The notes below the pieces were generated by a model. It saw only the letters and a list, made by a program, of their open reading frames with translations. It was not told the DNA's origin and did no database searches. From Candidatus Epilinea brevis (GTDB lineage Bacteria; Chloroflexota; Anaerolineae; Epilineales; Epilineaceae), in NCBI GenBank assembly GCA_016710785.1, contig JADJUE010000001.1, positions 62,001 through 126,000 on the forward strand: DNA of 64,000 bases, given 5' to 3'. Positions within the stretch are counted from its first letter, which is position 1, and each line of letters begins with the position of its first letter. The position numbers and the translations under genes were made by a program. This document shows positions 17,831 to 25,931 of the stretch, piece by piece.

Positions 17831-18628
17831 TCAACGAGGCGGAAGCGTCAGGGTGTTGGGCGGCGTGGCGGGTTTCGCCGCCGATTCAGTTGTCCATTCG
17901 TACCGCCAATCCAACCAGGCCTGAGCGGTCTGTTCGCCGGCCACGCGGGGCAGGCTCAGGTTTGCGACCAGGCGACAGGGAAGCTGGGTGGCCGGGTCCT
18001 GCCAGAGTCGCAGCTGGGCCTGAAAGGTGGCCATTCCGCCCGTATCGACGTTGACCGGAAGGAAGGCTGGATGCGCCCGCCACCAGTCCAGATAGGCAGC
18101 GCCGCCTACCTGGAAGTCCCACACCCGGCAGTCCCGCCATCCGACGGCCTCCGTCGGCCCGGCGCGCGCGCCCTGTCCCACGGCCAGCAGGGCCAGAGGG
18201 TCGCCCCCCGGCAGGGCGCGGGCCAAGGCGTGCGGGTCCGGTGCGGCAAGGGATTCAAAGGGCGCGGCCAGTCGCAGGTCCGGCCAGGCGATGGACAAGG
18301 CCAGGGGCTTGGCGTGCGGCGCGTCGGACGCCTGGGTCAAGGTCAAGGCCAGCCTGCCGTCCAATTGGCCGACGCCGTCAACCTTCCAGGCGTCACGCTG
18401 GGCGCCGGACTGCCAGCGCGTCTCTCCGCGCACCAGATAGGCGCCGGAAGCCGCGGCCGCCTGCCAGGCCTGCCTGAGGGGATCACGACTCCGCAGTGCC
18501 CCCGCCGCCAGAAATCCGATCAGCGCTGCGGCCACCGTCAAGGCCAGCGCCGCATGCGGTCCGGGACGACCGCGGCGCGCGGCCACGCCGCCATGAGGCG
18601 GCTTTCGCACCGTTATCGAGGCGTCCAT
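17831..18628 (-). CDS. Membrane-anchored protein of unknown function
   Basis: The protein has 265 residues from the ATG at 18628 (an earlier in-frame ATG is possible; no clear ribosome binding site before either). A basic N-terminus is followed by one membrane helix at about residues 28-45 (LALTVAAALIGFLAAGAL). The rest is soluble and outside. It has alternating beta strands (AYLVRGETRW, MATFQAQLRLW, LPCRLVANLSLP) and resembles the LolA/LppX-type half-barrel in general layout, but this is a guess from strand pattern. No catalytic motif is seen. It is divergent from the small membrane protein at 18762 and lies 200 nt upstream of nnr. Confidence 0.6.
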   Translation of the reverse strand: MDASITVRKPPHGGVAARRGRPGPHAALALTVAAALIGFLAAGALRSRDPLRQAWQAAAASGAYLVRGETRWQSGAQRDAWKVDGVGQLDGRLALTLTQASDAPHAKPLALSIAWPDLRLAAPFESLAAPDPHALARALPGGDPLALLAVGQGARAGPTEAVGWRDCRVWDFQVGGAAYLDWWRAHPAFLPVNVDTGGMATFQAQLRLWQDPATQLPCRLVANLSLPRVAGEQTAQAWLDWRYEWTTESAAKPATPPNTLTLPPR

Positions 18629-18686
18629 GACCGGGAGGATAGGTTCGGCGAACCCGCCCCGGCAAGCCGGCACCCATCGTCAGGCC

Positions 18687-18692
18687 TATAAT
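18687..18692 (+). promoter_or_regulatory. -10 box upstream of the small membrane protein
   Basis: TATAAT in the context CCTATAATCGC lies 69 nt before the ATG at 18762. The same TATAATCG string precedes gatC and hpf. No convincing -35 is visible. Confidence 0.4.
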
Positions 18693-18761
18693 CGCAAGCC
18701 GACGGTAGAAGGCCCACACTTCGGGCGCCCTTCGCCCGAACCCCAAAGTGAACGCAGACCC

Positions 18762-19301
18762 ATGAACCCCAACGATGTGGTGGACTTCCTGTACCGTACC
18801 CTGGTCAGCAACATGAGCGGCATGGGCCTGTTCTTCGCTTGCCTGGCCGGCCTGGTCGGAAGCAAGCGCGGACGCTCTTTCTGGGCCGGATTCGTCCTGT
18901 CCATCTTCGTCCACTGGGTGCCGGCATTGATGATCATGAGCATCCTGCCGCCCCCCAACCAGAGGCGCCGATCACCATCCGAATCCCTGGATGACTTCCA
19001 GCGGGAGCAGCGGCGCATCACGGACGCCGAGCGTCGCTCCCAGCAGGTCCCCGCCGCGGCGCCGCCACTCGACCGCGGATCGCGCGGGTCGACCGCTGTG
19101 AGCCGCGCGGAAGCGCAACGGGTAGCGCAGCGAGAAGCGCCGCCGCCCCAGACGGCACCCTCCTTGCCGCCCCCGGCGGTCGATCCCTTGCCCGTCGATC
19201 TGCATCCTGACCCCTTAGCCGATGCGCCTCGCGTCACCCTGCGTGGCGATGGCCGCAGCGCCAACAACCAGAACTCGCTCAGCGCCGACGGATCGACATG
19301 A
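18762..19301 (+). CDS. Small two-helix membrane protein with disordered tail
   Basis: The protein has 179 residues. Residues about 15-35 and 40-60 are hydrophobic helices (MGLFFACLAGLVGS, FWAGFVLSIFVHWVPALMIMSIL). The rest is polar, basic and Pro/Ala-rich, probably a disordered cytoplasmic tail. The pattern resembles small bacterial proteins in which two helices precede a short-linear-motif tail. I do not recognise a named family. The next gene starts 28 nt downstream, so they are likely co-transcribed. Confidence 0.55.
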   Translation: MNPNDVVDFLYRTLVSNMSGMGLFFACLAGLVGSKRGRSFWAGFVLSIFVHWVPALMIMSILPPPNQRRRSPSESLDDFQREQRRITDAERRSQQVPAAAPPLDRGSRGSTAVSRAEAQRVAQREAPPPQTAPSLPPPAVDPLPVDLHPDPLADAPRVTLRGDGRSANNQNSLSADGST

Positions 19302-19329
19302 ACCTCACCCACGTCCGCGGCTGCCGAAC

Positions 19330-20733
19330 ATGAAGCGGGCGCTGGCAGGCAGCCTTGCCGTCATCCTGCTGTCCGCCGCGCTGCTGACCGGCGCACTTCT
19401 GACGCGGATCGCCCGATCGCGGCAGCTGCGTCTGCCGGCCGCCGCGGCGCAGGTCATCCAGGATCTCCGCATCCGAATGGCCCCCGAGACGCGGCCGGAC
19501 GGGTCGGCCGACGTGGTCCCGCGGATCGCCGGCGACAGACGGCCGCCGGCGGTCGACCGCATCGCTTTCATCGACCACAGCGGTCGAGTGGCGACAATGG
19601 ATCCCGACGGCGCACGCATGCGCCGCTTGACAGCCCGCGGCGCACGCTATGCGTTTCCCACCTGGTCCCCGGACGGGCTCAGCCTTGCTGCGCTCGGCGC
19701 CTCCAGTTCCGATGCCGGGATCTACCTGATGGACGACAGGCCGAACGCTCCCATGGAGGTCTGGCGCGCGGAGTCCGGACCCGAACCCTTCTACCTGTTC
19801 TGGTCGCCGGATGGGAGTCAATTGGGCTACCTGGAAGGTGCCGACGCCGGCGTGCGGCTGCGGATACGGCGGCGCAGTGAGGGTGCCGGCCCTGTGCTGG
19901 CCCAGGGAACAGCCGTGTTCTGGGACTGGCAGGGCGACAGCCGCAGCCTGTTGATCCACGGCCTCGGCAATGGCACGAGCAGTCGTTTGGACTGGCTGAA
20001 CCTACCGACGGCGGATGGCTCGGCGGCAGGCAAGGTTCCCGTCCTAGAGTCGCTGAGCGAAACGCCCGGCCGTTTCCAGGCCCCCGCGATATCCGCCGGC
20101 AACCGCTATGTGGCCTTCGGCGCGGGGTCCGCGTCGGAACCGAGCAGCCTGACCATTGTCGATCGCGGGCGATTCAAGCCTGCCCTCCACATCCCGCATC
20201 GCGGCCAGACCGCAATGGCCTGGAGCCCGCAGGAGGAGACGCTGGCATTCGTCAGCCCACCTGTGGACGCGCCTTCCTTCGCCGGTTCATTGCGCCTGGT
20301 GGAGATGCCTGGCGGCCTCGTGCGGCAATTGGCCAATGCGGCCGTCCTGGGTTTCTTCTGGTCCCCTGACGGACGGCGGATCGCTTGTTTCACGTTGGGC
20401 TTGCCGCGGCAAGGTGAGCGCATCCAGGCCGCCTTCGCCCTCGACGCGGAGGACATCCCGCTGGAGCTGTGGGTGATCGACGTGGACAGCGGGCGGAGTC
20501 GGCGCTTGCTTCGCTTCCGCCCCACCCGCACGTTCAGCGAGCAGATCCTGCCCTTTTTCGACCAGTACGCCCGCAGTCACCGCTTCTGGTCGCCGGACAG
20601 CAGCCACCTGGTGCTGGCGATCGACGACCCGCGGCGCGGCGCGGGCATTCATGTCCTGGCGGTCGACGGTCCGGACGCCGGCCAGGCGCGACGCATCGCC
20701 GACGGCACCATCGGCTTCTGGAGCCCGCGCTAG
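19330..20733 (+). CDS. Membrane-anchored TolB/WD40-like propeller protein
   Basis: The protein has 467 residues from the ATG at 19330. It starts with a membrane or signal helix (residues about 2-22) and continues with a beta-propeller. Repeats of about 45-60 residues carry the hallmark WSPDG: YAFPTWSPDGLSLA, YLFWSPDGSQLG, MAWSPQEETLAF, FFWSPDGRRIA, HRFWSPDSSHLV and the final GFWSPR. Such PD40/TolB-like propellers bind proteins or peptides and have no catalytic site. The function cannot be specified. It is co-directional with the small two-helix protein upstream. Confidence 0.75.
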   Translation: MKRALAGSLAVILLSAALLTGALLTRIARSRQLRLPAAAAQVIQDLRIRMAPETRPDGSADVVPRIAGDRRPPAVDRIAFIDHSGRVATMDPDGARMRRLTARGARYAFPTWSPDGLSLAALGASSSDAGIYLMDDRPNAPMEVWRAESGPEPFYLFWSPDGSQLGYLEGADAGVRLRIRRRSEGAGPVLAQGTAVFWDWQGDSRSLLIHGLGNGTSSRLDWLNLPTADGSAAGKVPVLESLSETPGRFQAPAISAGNRYVAFGAGSASEPSSLTIVDRGRFKPALHIPHRGQTAMAWSPQEETLAFVSPPVDAPSFAGSLRLVEMPGGLVRQLANAAVLGFFWSPDGRRIACFTLGLPRQGERIQAAFALDAEDIPLELWVIDVDSGRSRRLLRFRPTRTFSEQILPFFDQYARSHRFWSPDSSHLVLAIDDPRRGAGIHVLAVDGPDAGQARRIADGTIGFWSPR

Positions 20734-20867
20734 ATCCGCTCCACGGAGGACCTTGAGCGCGGCCGGCTGGTATGCTCGTCAATCTCTGTTGCTGGGTGTG
20801 CCCCACGGTTGCTGGGTCCACTCAGTTGCAGTAGCCATGCGTGCGTGACACCGCAACTCGGACCGGC

Positions 20868-20896
20868 TTGACAGCGGCCGCAGCGTCTTCTATACT
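20868..20896 (+). promoter_or_regulatory. Consensus sigma70-type promoter
   Basis: TTGACA (20868-20873) and TATACT (20891-20896) with a 17-bp spacer. The expected start is near 20903, giving a leader of about 35 nt before the acyltransferase ATG. It probably drives the acyltransferase and the gene after it. Confidence 0.8.
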
Positions 20897-20937
20897 GCAT
20901 CCATCATCTCATCCACTCGAATGAATCGGACGTTTGC

Positions 20938-22026
20938 ATGTCGCTCGCCACAGGTTCGGTCAAGTACGCTACGCGTGGTCCCGGGATGCTCTACTGGGTG
21001 GCCAGGGCGCTCGTGCGCGCCGCGCTGAAGGTCACCTTTCGCCGCATCCAGGTGCAGGGGCTGCAGCTGGTGCCAGAACAGGGACCGCTGCTGGTGGTGG
21101 CCAACCACTTCAACGGCGCGGTAGATCCGGCGCTCATCGGTGTCAGCATCAGACGGCCCCTACGCCTGACTGCCAAGAGCACCCTGCAGAACATGCCCCT
21201 GCTCGACGCGGTCTTTCGCGCCTTCGGGGTCATCGCCATCCATCGCCAGAAAGACCAGGCCGAGGGCGCCGACCCGGCCCGCAACGGTGTGTCCCTGGAC
21301 GCTATTGTCGATGGCCTCTGCGCCGGCCACGCGTTGGCGTTCTTCCCCGAGGGCATCAGTCACGACGGACCCGGGCTCTTGCGCTTCAAACTCGGTGCGG
21401 CTCACGTGGCGCTCACGGCCGCGGCACGCCAACCAGACCGCCCCGTTTGGCTGCTCCCTTGCGGCATCGGCTACAGCGCCAAGCATCGCCTGCGCGGCGA
21501 GGCCGAACTGCACTTCGGTGTTCCCATAGACGCCTCCGCCTGGCGCCGCGAGCATCCGACGGCCTCAGCCGGCGACCTGACCGCCTTGCTGCGCCAGCGC
21601 GTTGAGGGTCTGCTCTCGCAACCGCTTCCGGCGACGGCGGCAAAGCGAGCATGGGCTCGCACCGCAGCCCTTCCGCTAGGCCTGCCGGCCCTGGTCTGCT
21701 TGGGCCCGGCCTTGCTGGCATCGGCCTGGGCAACCCGCCGACTGAGCCCGGACCGGCACAGCGACCCCTCATGGCAGGTGTTCAGCCTGGCTGCCTTCAT
21801 GCCCCTTTCGGCCGCAGCGACCTTGGGCTCGCTCTGGCTCGCCAACGGTTGGCCTACGGCCGTGGCCGCCGCTGTGATCCTGCCTTTGGCCTGGCCGGCC
21901 CTATGGCTGGGCCTCGACGGTCTGCGCGCAGCGCAGCCCCACGTGATGTCCTCCCACCCCGTCGGCGCCCCACCGGGCGCGCGGCGTCGGCATACAGCGG
22001 AGTCTGAGCATGAACCTCGGCCTTGA
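20938..22026 (+). CDS. PlsC-like lysophospholipid/glycerol-phosphate acyltransferase
   Basis: The protein has 362 residues. Residues about 30-220 carry the acyltransferase motifs: the block I motif ANHFNGAVDP near residue 58, and the block III motif FPEGISHDGPGLLRFKLGAA near residue 136. The N-H-x-N-G-x-x-D spacing is the variant found in GPAT-like bacterial homologs rather than classical PlsC. After residue 235 three hydrophobic helices follow (LPLGLPALVCLGPALLAS, LAAFMPLSAAATLGSLWL, VAAAVILPLAWPALWLGL). It would acylate glycerol-phosphate or a lysolipid at the inner membrane. It overlaps the following gene by 17 nt, so co-translation is likely. Confidence 0.8.
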   Translation: MSLATGSVKYATRGPGMLYWVARALVRAALKVTFRRIQVQGLQLVPEQGPLLVVANHFNGAVDPALIGVSIRRPLRLTAKSTLQNMPLLDAVFRAFGVIAIHRQKDQAEGADPARNGVSLDAIVDGLCAGHALAFFPEGISHDGPGLLRFKLGAAHVALTAAARQPDRPVWLLPCGIGYSAKHRLRGEAELHFGVPIDASAWRREHPTASAGDLTALLRQRVEGLLSQPLPATAAKRAWARTAALPLGLPALVCLGPALLASAWATRRLSPDRHSDPSWQVFSLAAFMPLSAAATLGSLWLANGWPTAVAAAVILPLAWPALWLGLDGLRAAQPHVMSSHPVGAPPGARRRHTAESEHEPRP

Positions 22027-24106
22027 ACTCCTTGTGGATCTGACCGCCCACGATGCCACTGACCCAGCCGTCTGCGGCGGCGCGGCCAGCAGCCTCGCTC
22101 GCTTGGCGCGGTCCGGCCTGCGCGTGCCGCCCGGCTTCGTGGTCACGGCGGCCGCCTACCGCCGGCACCTTGCCGACTGCGCTGACCTGCCGCGCATCCT
22201 GGCCACCACGGCCGACTCCGGTCCGGACGCCGCGGCGTTGGCCCTCGCCCGCTGCGAGATCGCCGATCGGCCCTTGCCCGCAGACCTGGCGGCCGCTCTC
22301 CGGCCGCGCTTGGCGGCTTTGCTCCGCGAGGGCCCGCTCATCCTGCGGCCCTCTCCCACCTGGCCGCGACCGGCGGGCCGGCCGGAACCCGAACTGTCCG
22401 CGAGCCGGAGCGAGGTGGGTAGCGTCGAAGCGGCCCTGGCCGCGATGCCCCAGGTCTTCGCCGCGCTCTGGCAACCGCTGGATGCGTCCCAGCCGGCGCC
22501 TTGGGACATCGACGTGTCCATGGCGGTCATCGTTCAGCTGCGTCTGCGCCCCGGCCTGCGCGGCGTCGCCAGCCCGCTGGCGCCGGGCGAATCGGGCAAG
22601 CCCCTGGCCTTGCGGCTTCACGGCGTCGGCATGGATCGCAAGGCGACGCAGTTCATCGCCATGCCGGGCGGCGAGCCCCTGGCCGGCGAGGCCCGCGGCT
22701 GGTCGCGACTGCCCGCCGCCCAGGCCGGCCTGCTGGCTGCGGCCTACCTTCAGGCCGAGTCTCGCCTGGGCTTCCCGCAAGACCTGAGCTGGGCGGTGGC
22801 CGGCGGCGAACTGTTCATCCTGGGCAGCCGCCCTGTCAGCCGCCTGCCCGAGCGCTGGCTGCGCAGCCCGATGACGGAGCGCTTCCCGCAGCCGCTTTCC
22901 TCGCTCACCTGGGACCTGCTGGCCGACGGCTACGAACGCGCTTTCGATCAGGCCACCGAGGCCCTGGGACTGCCGCCGATGGCCCTGCGCTGGTTTTCCT
23001 GCACCGATGGCTGGGTGCGGGTCAATCAGGCCGCGGTCGACCTCTGCCTGATCCCTATTGATCCGCCGTGGACCGACCTGGCCGAGTTGGAGCAGGCCCT
23101 GCCCGACTGGGCGGAGCGCTTCGGCTGGACGCATAGCCTGCCCACGACCTGGCTGGCCGATCTGGACCGCTACCTGCTCCGTCTGGGCCGCTTGACCACG
23201 CCGGTGCTGGACACCAGCAGCGTACCAGCGTTGTGGCAACAGGTCACCGCCCTGCGCACCCTGGGGCTGGACTTCTTCCGCCATCACGGGCGGGTGGATC
23301 TGGCCGCAATGGCCTTGCGCCGGCAGTTGCTGCGACTGCTAACGGCAGCCGCTGGTCCAGAGCTGGCCACCGGCCTCCTTCAAGACCTGCTCTTGGCTCC
23401 CGAGGGTCGTCTGGCAGGCCTGGTCGTCGAGCTGCAGGCTTTGCGCCAGCTGGCGCAAGAGCCGGACACCTGCGCCTGGTTGGGCGCCACTGACGCCCGC
23501 GCAGCCTGGCTGGCCGGCCCCCCGGCCGCAGCCGAGGAGCTGAGTCGGCGATTGGCGACGCTGCTCGCGGAACATGGCCATCTGGGCGCCCGCTATGATC
23601 TGACCGAACCGACCTGGGAGGAGGAACCTTGGCGTCTGCTAGGGCTGCTGAAAGACGCTGAAGCGCTCCAGGCGCTGCTGCCCATCCATTCCCAGCCGGC
23701 CCCTTCATCGTCCGACCAGGACCCGCGGGTACGTCGGGGGCAGGCGGAAGCCCGCCTGATGGCCCTGGTTCCCGCCGGCCTGCGCGTGTTCACCCTGGAT
23801 CTGCTGCGCCTGACCCGGGTGTACCAGGAACTGCCGGAACTGGAGCGCTACCAGGTGCGGCGCCTGGCGCCGCACCTGCGCCGCGCCCTGCTGGCCCTGG
23901 GCGCGCATATGCGCCACTCTGGCTCCCTGGCCGACGCGACCGACGTCTTCCAGCTGAGCTTGCAAGCGCTGGAGGCGTGGGTCCAAGCGGATTGTCCGAC
24001 GGCGCAGATGGCTGGCACCCACGGCGTTCCGGTGCAGAGGGGCTCTATGGCCCCCCCAGCGTCGACGGCTGCGGCAAGGCCTGCTCCCGCGGCCGCACCG
24101 CTATAA
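22010..24106 (+). CDS. Degenerate PEP-synthase/rifampin-phosphotransferase-like protein lacking the His domain
   Basis: The protein has 698 residues. The N-terminus follows the PEP-synthase ATP-grasp pattern (ASSLARLARSGLRVPPGFVV), but the usual Lys of the GGK motif is replaced (VCGGAA, residues 21-26). The Arg-Ser-Ser nucleotide loop is absent; ILRPSPTWPR sits there instead (111-120). The middle matches the second domain of rifampin phosphotransferase, with HGHLGARYDLTEPTWEEEPW near residue 522 where that family has its GHRG...DL motif. The protein ends after about 690 residues in a Pro/Ala tail, with no swivelling phospho-His domain. It is therefore probably not a working dikinase. It sits between the acyltransferase (17-nt overlap) and gatC. 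Confidence 0.65.
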   Translation: MNLGLELLVDLTAHDATDPAVCGGAASSLARLARSGLRVPPGFVVTAAAYRRHLADCADLPRILATTADSGPDAAALALARCEIADRPLPADLAAALRPRLAALLREGPLILRPSPTWPRPAGRPEPELSASRSEVGSVEAALAAMPQVFAALWQPLDASQPAPWDIDVSMAVIVQLRLRPGLRGVASPLAPGESGKPLALRLHGVGMDRKATQFIAMPGGEPLAGEARGWSRLPAAQAGLLAAAYLQAESRLGFPQDLSWAVAGGELFILGSRPVSRLPERWLRSPMTERFPQPLSSLTWDLLADGYERAFDQATEALGLPPMALRWFSCTDGWVRVNQAAVDLCLIPIDPPWTDLAELEQALPDWAERFGWTHSLPTTWLADLDRYLLRLGRLTTPVLDTSSVPALWQQVTALRTLGLDFFRHHGRVDLAAMALRRQLLRLLTAAAGPELATGLLQDLLLAPEGRLAGLVVELQALRQLAQEPDTCAWLGATDARAAWLAGPPAAAEELSRRLATLLAEHGHLGARYDLTEPTWEEEPWRLLGLLKDAEALQALLPIHSQPAPSSSDQDPRVRRGQAEARLMALVPAGLRVFTLDLLRLTRVYQELPELERYQVRRLAPHLRRALLALGAHMRHSGSLADATDVFQLSLQALEAWVQADCPTAQMAGTHGVPVQRGSMAPPASTAAARPAPAAAPL

Positions 24107-24107
24107 T
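24102..24107 (+). promoter_or_regulatory. -10 box giving a leaderless gatC transcript
   Basis: TATAAT ends exactly 6 nt before the ATG of gatC at 24114, so transcription is expected to begin at the start codon. It overlaps the stop codon of the upstream gene. No -35 match was found. Confidence 0.5.
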
Positions 24108-24113
24108 CGCCAC

Positions 24114-24413
24114 ATGCCCGCCGCCGCCGACCTCGTCGACAGCCTGTGCCGCCTGGCCGCCCTGACTCTGGACCCCCAGACCCGGGTGGATCTGGAGGCG
24201 GACTTGCCCAACATCATCGCTTATGTCGATCAATTGCGGGCTGTAGATACCTCTGGTCTGGACGAACACGACCTTTCAGGCGCTATGGCCCAGCCGCTGC
24301 GCGCCGACGTGGTCGGCCCATCCTTGCCGCGAGCAGCCATCTTGCCGCCGCCGCCGCGTAGCGCCGGCGCCTATTTCGCGGTGCCGTCCTGGCGCGATCT
24401 CGAGGCGGGCTGA
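24114..24413 (+). CDS. gatC: Asp-tRNA(Asn)/Glu-tRNA(Gln) amidotransferase subunit C
   Basis: The small subunit of the GatCAB complex, which stabilises GatA on GatB during conversion of Glu-tRNA(Gln) or Asp-tRNA(Asn). It has 99 residues. It shows the family pattern: CRLAALTLDP, LPNIIAYVDQLRAVDTSG, an acidic turn, then LRADVVGPSLP and a C-terminal AGAYFAVPS. There is no ribosome binding site, and a -10 box sits 6 nt upstream. gatA follows after 11 nt; gatB is not in the window. Confidence 0.92.
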   Translation: MPAAADLVDSLCRLAALTLDPQTRVDLEADLPNIIAYVDQLRAVDTSGLDEHDLSGAMAQPLRADVVGPSLPRAAILPPPPRSAGAYFAVPSWRDLEAG

Positions 24414-24424
24414 GGCGTCGGCAT

Positions 24425-25915
24425 ATGCTCCCTCTCTGGCAGCTGACCGTGGCCGAAGCCGCGGCCGCCATGGACCGCGGCGACATGTCGGCCGTGGACC
24501 TCTGCGAGGCCTATCTGGCGCGCATCGGGGCGTTGAACGACGGTTTGGGCGCCTTCCTGACGGTATCCGCAGACCTGGCCCGCATCCAGGCCGCCCAAGC
24601 GGACGCCCGCCGCGCCGCCGGCGAGCGCGGCCCGCTGCTGGGCATCCCCTACGCCCTCAAGGACCTCTTCGTCACCGCCGGGCTCAGGACCACGGCCGGT
24701 TCACGGATGCTGGCGGACTACGTTCCCCCCTACGATGCCACCGTCTACCGCCGCCTGCAGGTCGCCGGAGCGGTGCTGCTCGGCAAGCTGAACATGGACG
24801 AGTTCGCCATGGGCTCCTCCAACGAGTTCTCGGCCTACGGGGCGGTGCGCAACCCCTGGGACCGCGAGCGCGTGGCCGGCGGCTCCAGTGGCGGTTCGGC
24901 GGCCGCGGTGGCGGCGGGGCTTTGCGCCTTCAGCCTGGGCACCGATACCGGCGGCTCCATCCGCCTGCCGGCTTCTTTCTGCGGGGTGACGGGCTTCAAG
25001 CCCAGCTATGGCCGCGTCAGCCGCTACGGCATGGTGGCCTTCGCCTCGAGCCTGGACCAGGCGGGCACGCTCACTCGCACGGCCCGCGACGCGGCCCTGG
25101 TCATGGGCGCCATCGCCGGCCAAGATCCCCTTGACGCCACGTCGGCTGACAAGGTGGTGGAAGGCTATGCCGCCGGCCTGAGCGGCCGCCTGGACGGGCT
25201 GCGCGTGGGCCTCGCCATCCCGGAGGCGGGAGATGCCGAGCAGGCGCAGCTGCTCACGGACGCGCGCCGCATCCTGGAAGCTGCGGGGGCGACCGTCGAG
25301 GATGTGCGGGCTACCGCCGACGAGGCCCTGATCGTACCCACCTACGTCGTCTTGGTGACCGCCGAGGCCTCGGCCAACCTGGCGCGCTACGACGGCATCC
25401 GCTACGGGCACCACGTTCCCGGCGACGACCTGGCAGCCATGCTCGGCGCGGGGCGCGGTCAGGGCTTCGGGGCCGAAGTCCGGCGGCGAATCCTCATGGG
25501 CACCTATGTGCTGGCGAGCGGTTATCAGGACGCCTACTACGGCCAGGCCTGCCGGGTGCGGGAGCTGGTGCGTCGTCGCCTGGAGGCGACGTTGTCTCCC
25601 GAGGGCGGCCTGGACCTCATCGTCGGGCCGACCACGGCAGGTCCGGCATTCCCCTTGGGCGCCAAATTGACCGATCCGGTGGCCATGTACCGCAACGACA
25701 TCTACACGATTCCGGCCAACCTGGCCGGCCTGCCGGCGATCAGCGTCCCGGCGGGCTTCAGCGCCGGACCCGCCGGCCCACTGCCTCTGGGCCTGCAGAT
25801 CGTCGGGCGCCGTTGGGCGGAGGCGACAGTGCTGCGCGCTGCCGACGCCTTCCAGGCTCGGGACGACAGCTGGCGCCGGCGGCCGGTCATGGCCACATCA
25901 GCGGCAAGCGCCTGA
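24425..25915 (+). CDS. gatA: Glutamyl-tRNA(Gln)/aspartyl-tRNA(Asn) amidotransferase subunit A
   Basis: The glutaminase/amidase subunit of GatCAB; it releases ammonia from glutamine for transamidation of mischarged tRNA. The 496-residue length is normal. The amidase-signature triad is visible: the Lys in GIPYALKDLF (about residue 79), and the Ser pair in the loop AGGSSGGSAAAVAAG and in TDTGGSIRLPASFCG (about 150-186). The family-typical NMDEFAMGSSNE and YRNDIYTIPANLAGLPAISVP are present. The presence of GatCA implies indirect synthesis of Gln-tRNA or Asn-tRNA in this organism. Confidence 0.95.
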   Translation: MLPLWQLTVAEAAAAMDRGDMSAVDLCEAYLARIGALNDGLGAFLTVSADLARIQAAQADARRAAGERGPLLGIPYALKDLFVTAGLRTTAGSRMLADYVPPYDATVYRRLQVAGAVLLGKLNMDEFAMGSSNEFSAYGAVRNPWDRERVAGGSSGGSAAAVAAGLCAFSLGTDTGGSIRLPASFCGVTGFKPSYGRVSRYGMVAFASSLDQAGTLTRTARDAALVMGAIAGQDPLDATSADKVVEGYAAGLSGRLDGLRVGLAIPEAGDAEQAQLLTDARRILEAAGATVEDVRATADEALIVPTYVVLVTAEASANLARYDGIRYGHHVPGDDLAAMLGAGRGQGFGAEVRRRILMGTYVLASGYQDAYYGQACRVRELVRRRLEATLSPEGGLDLIVGPTTAGPAFPLGAKLTDPVAMYRNDIYTIPANLAGLPAISVPAGFSAGPAGPLPLGLQIVGRRWAEATVLRAADAFQARDDSWRRRPVMATSAASA

Positions 25916-25931
25916 CGAAGGGCGACCAGAC

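Noticed and set aside
21854..23287. 477-codon minus-strand open frame
   Set aside because: It is opposite the acyltransferase and the Rph-like gene; composition is Arg/Gly/Gln-rich with no motif.
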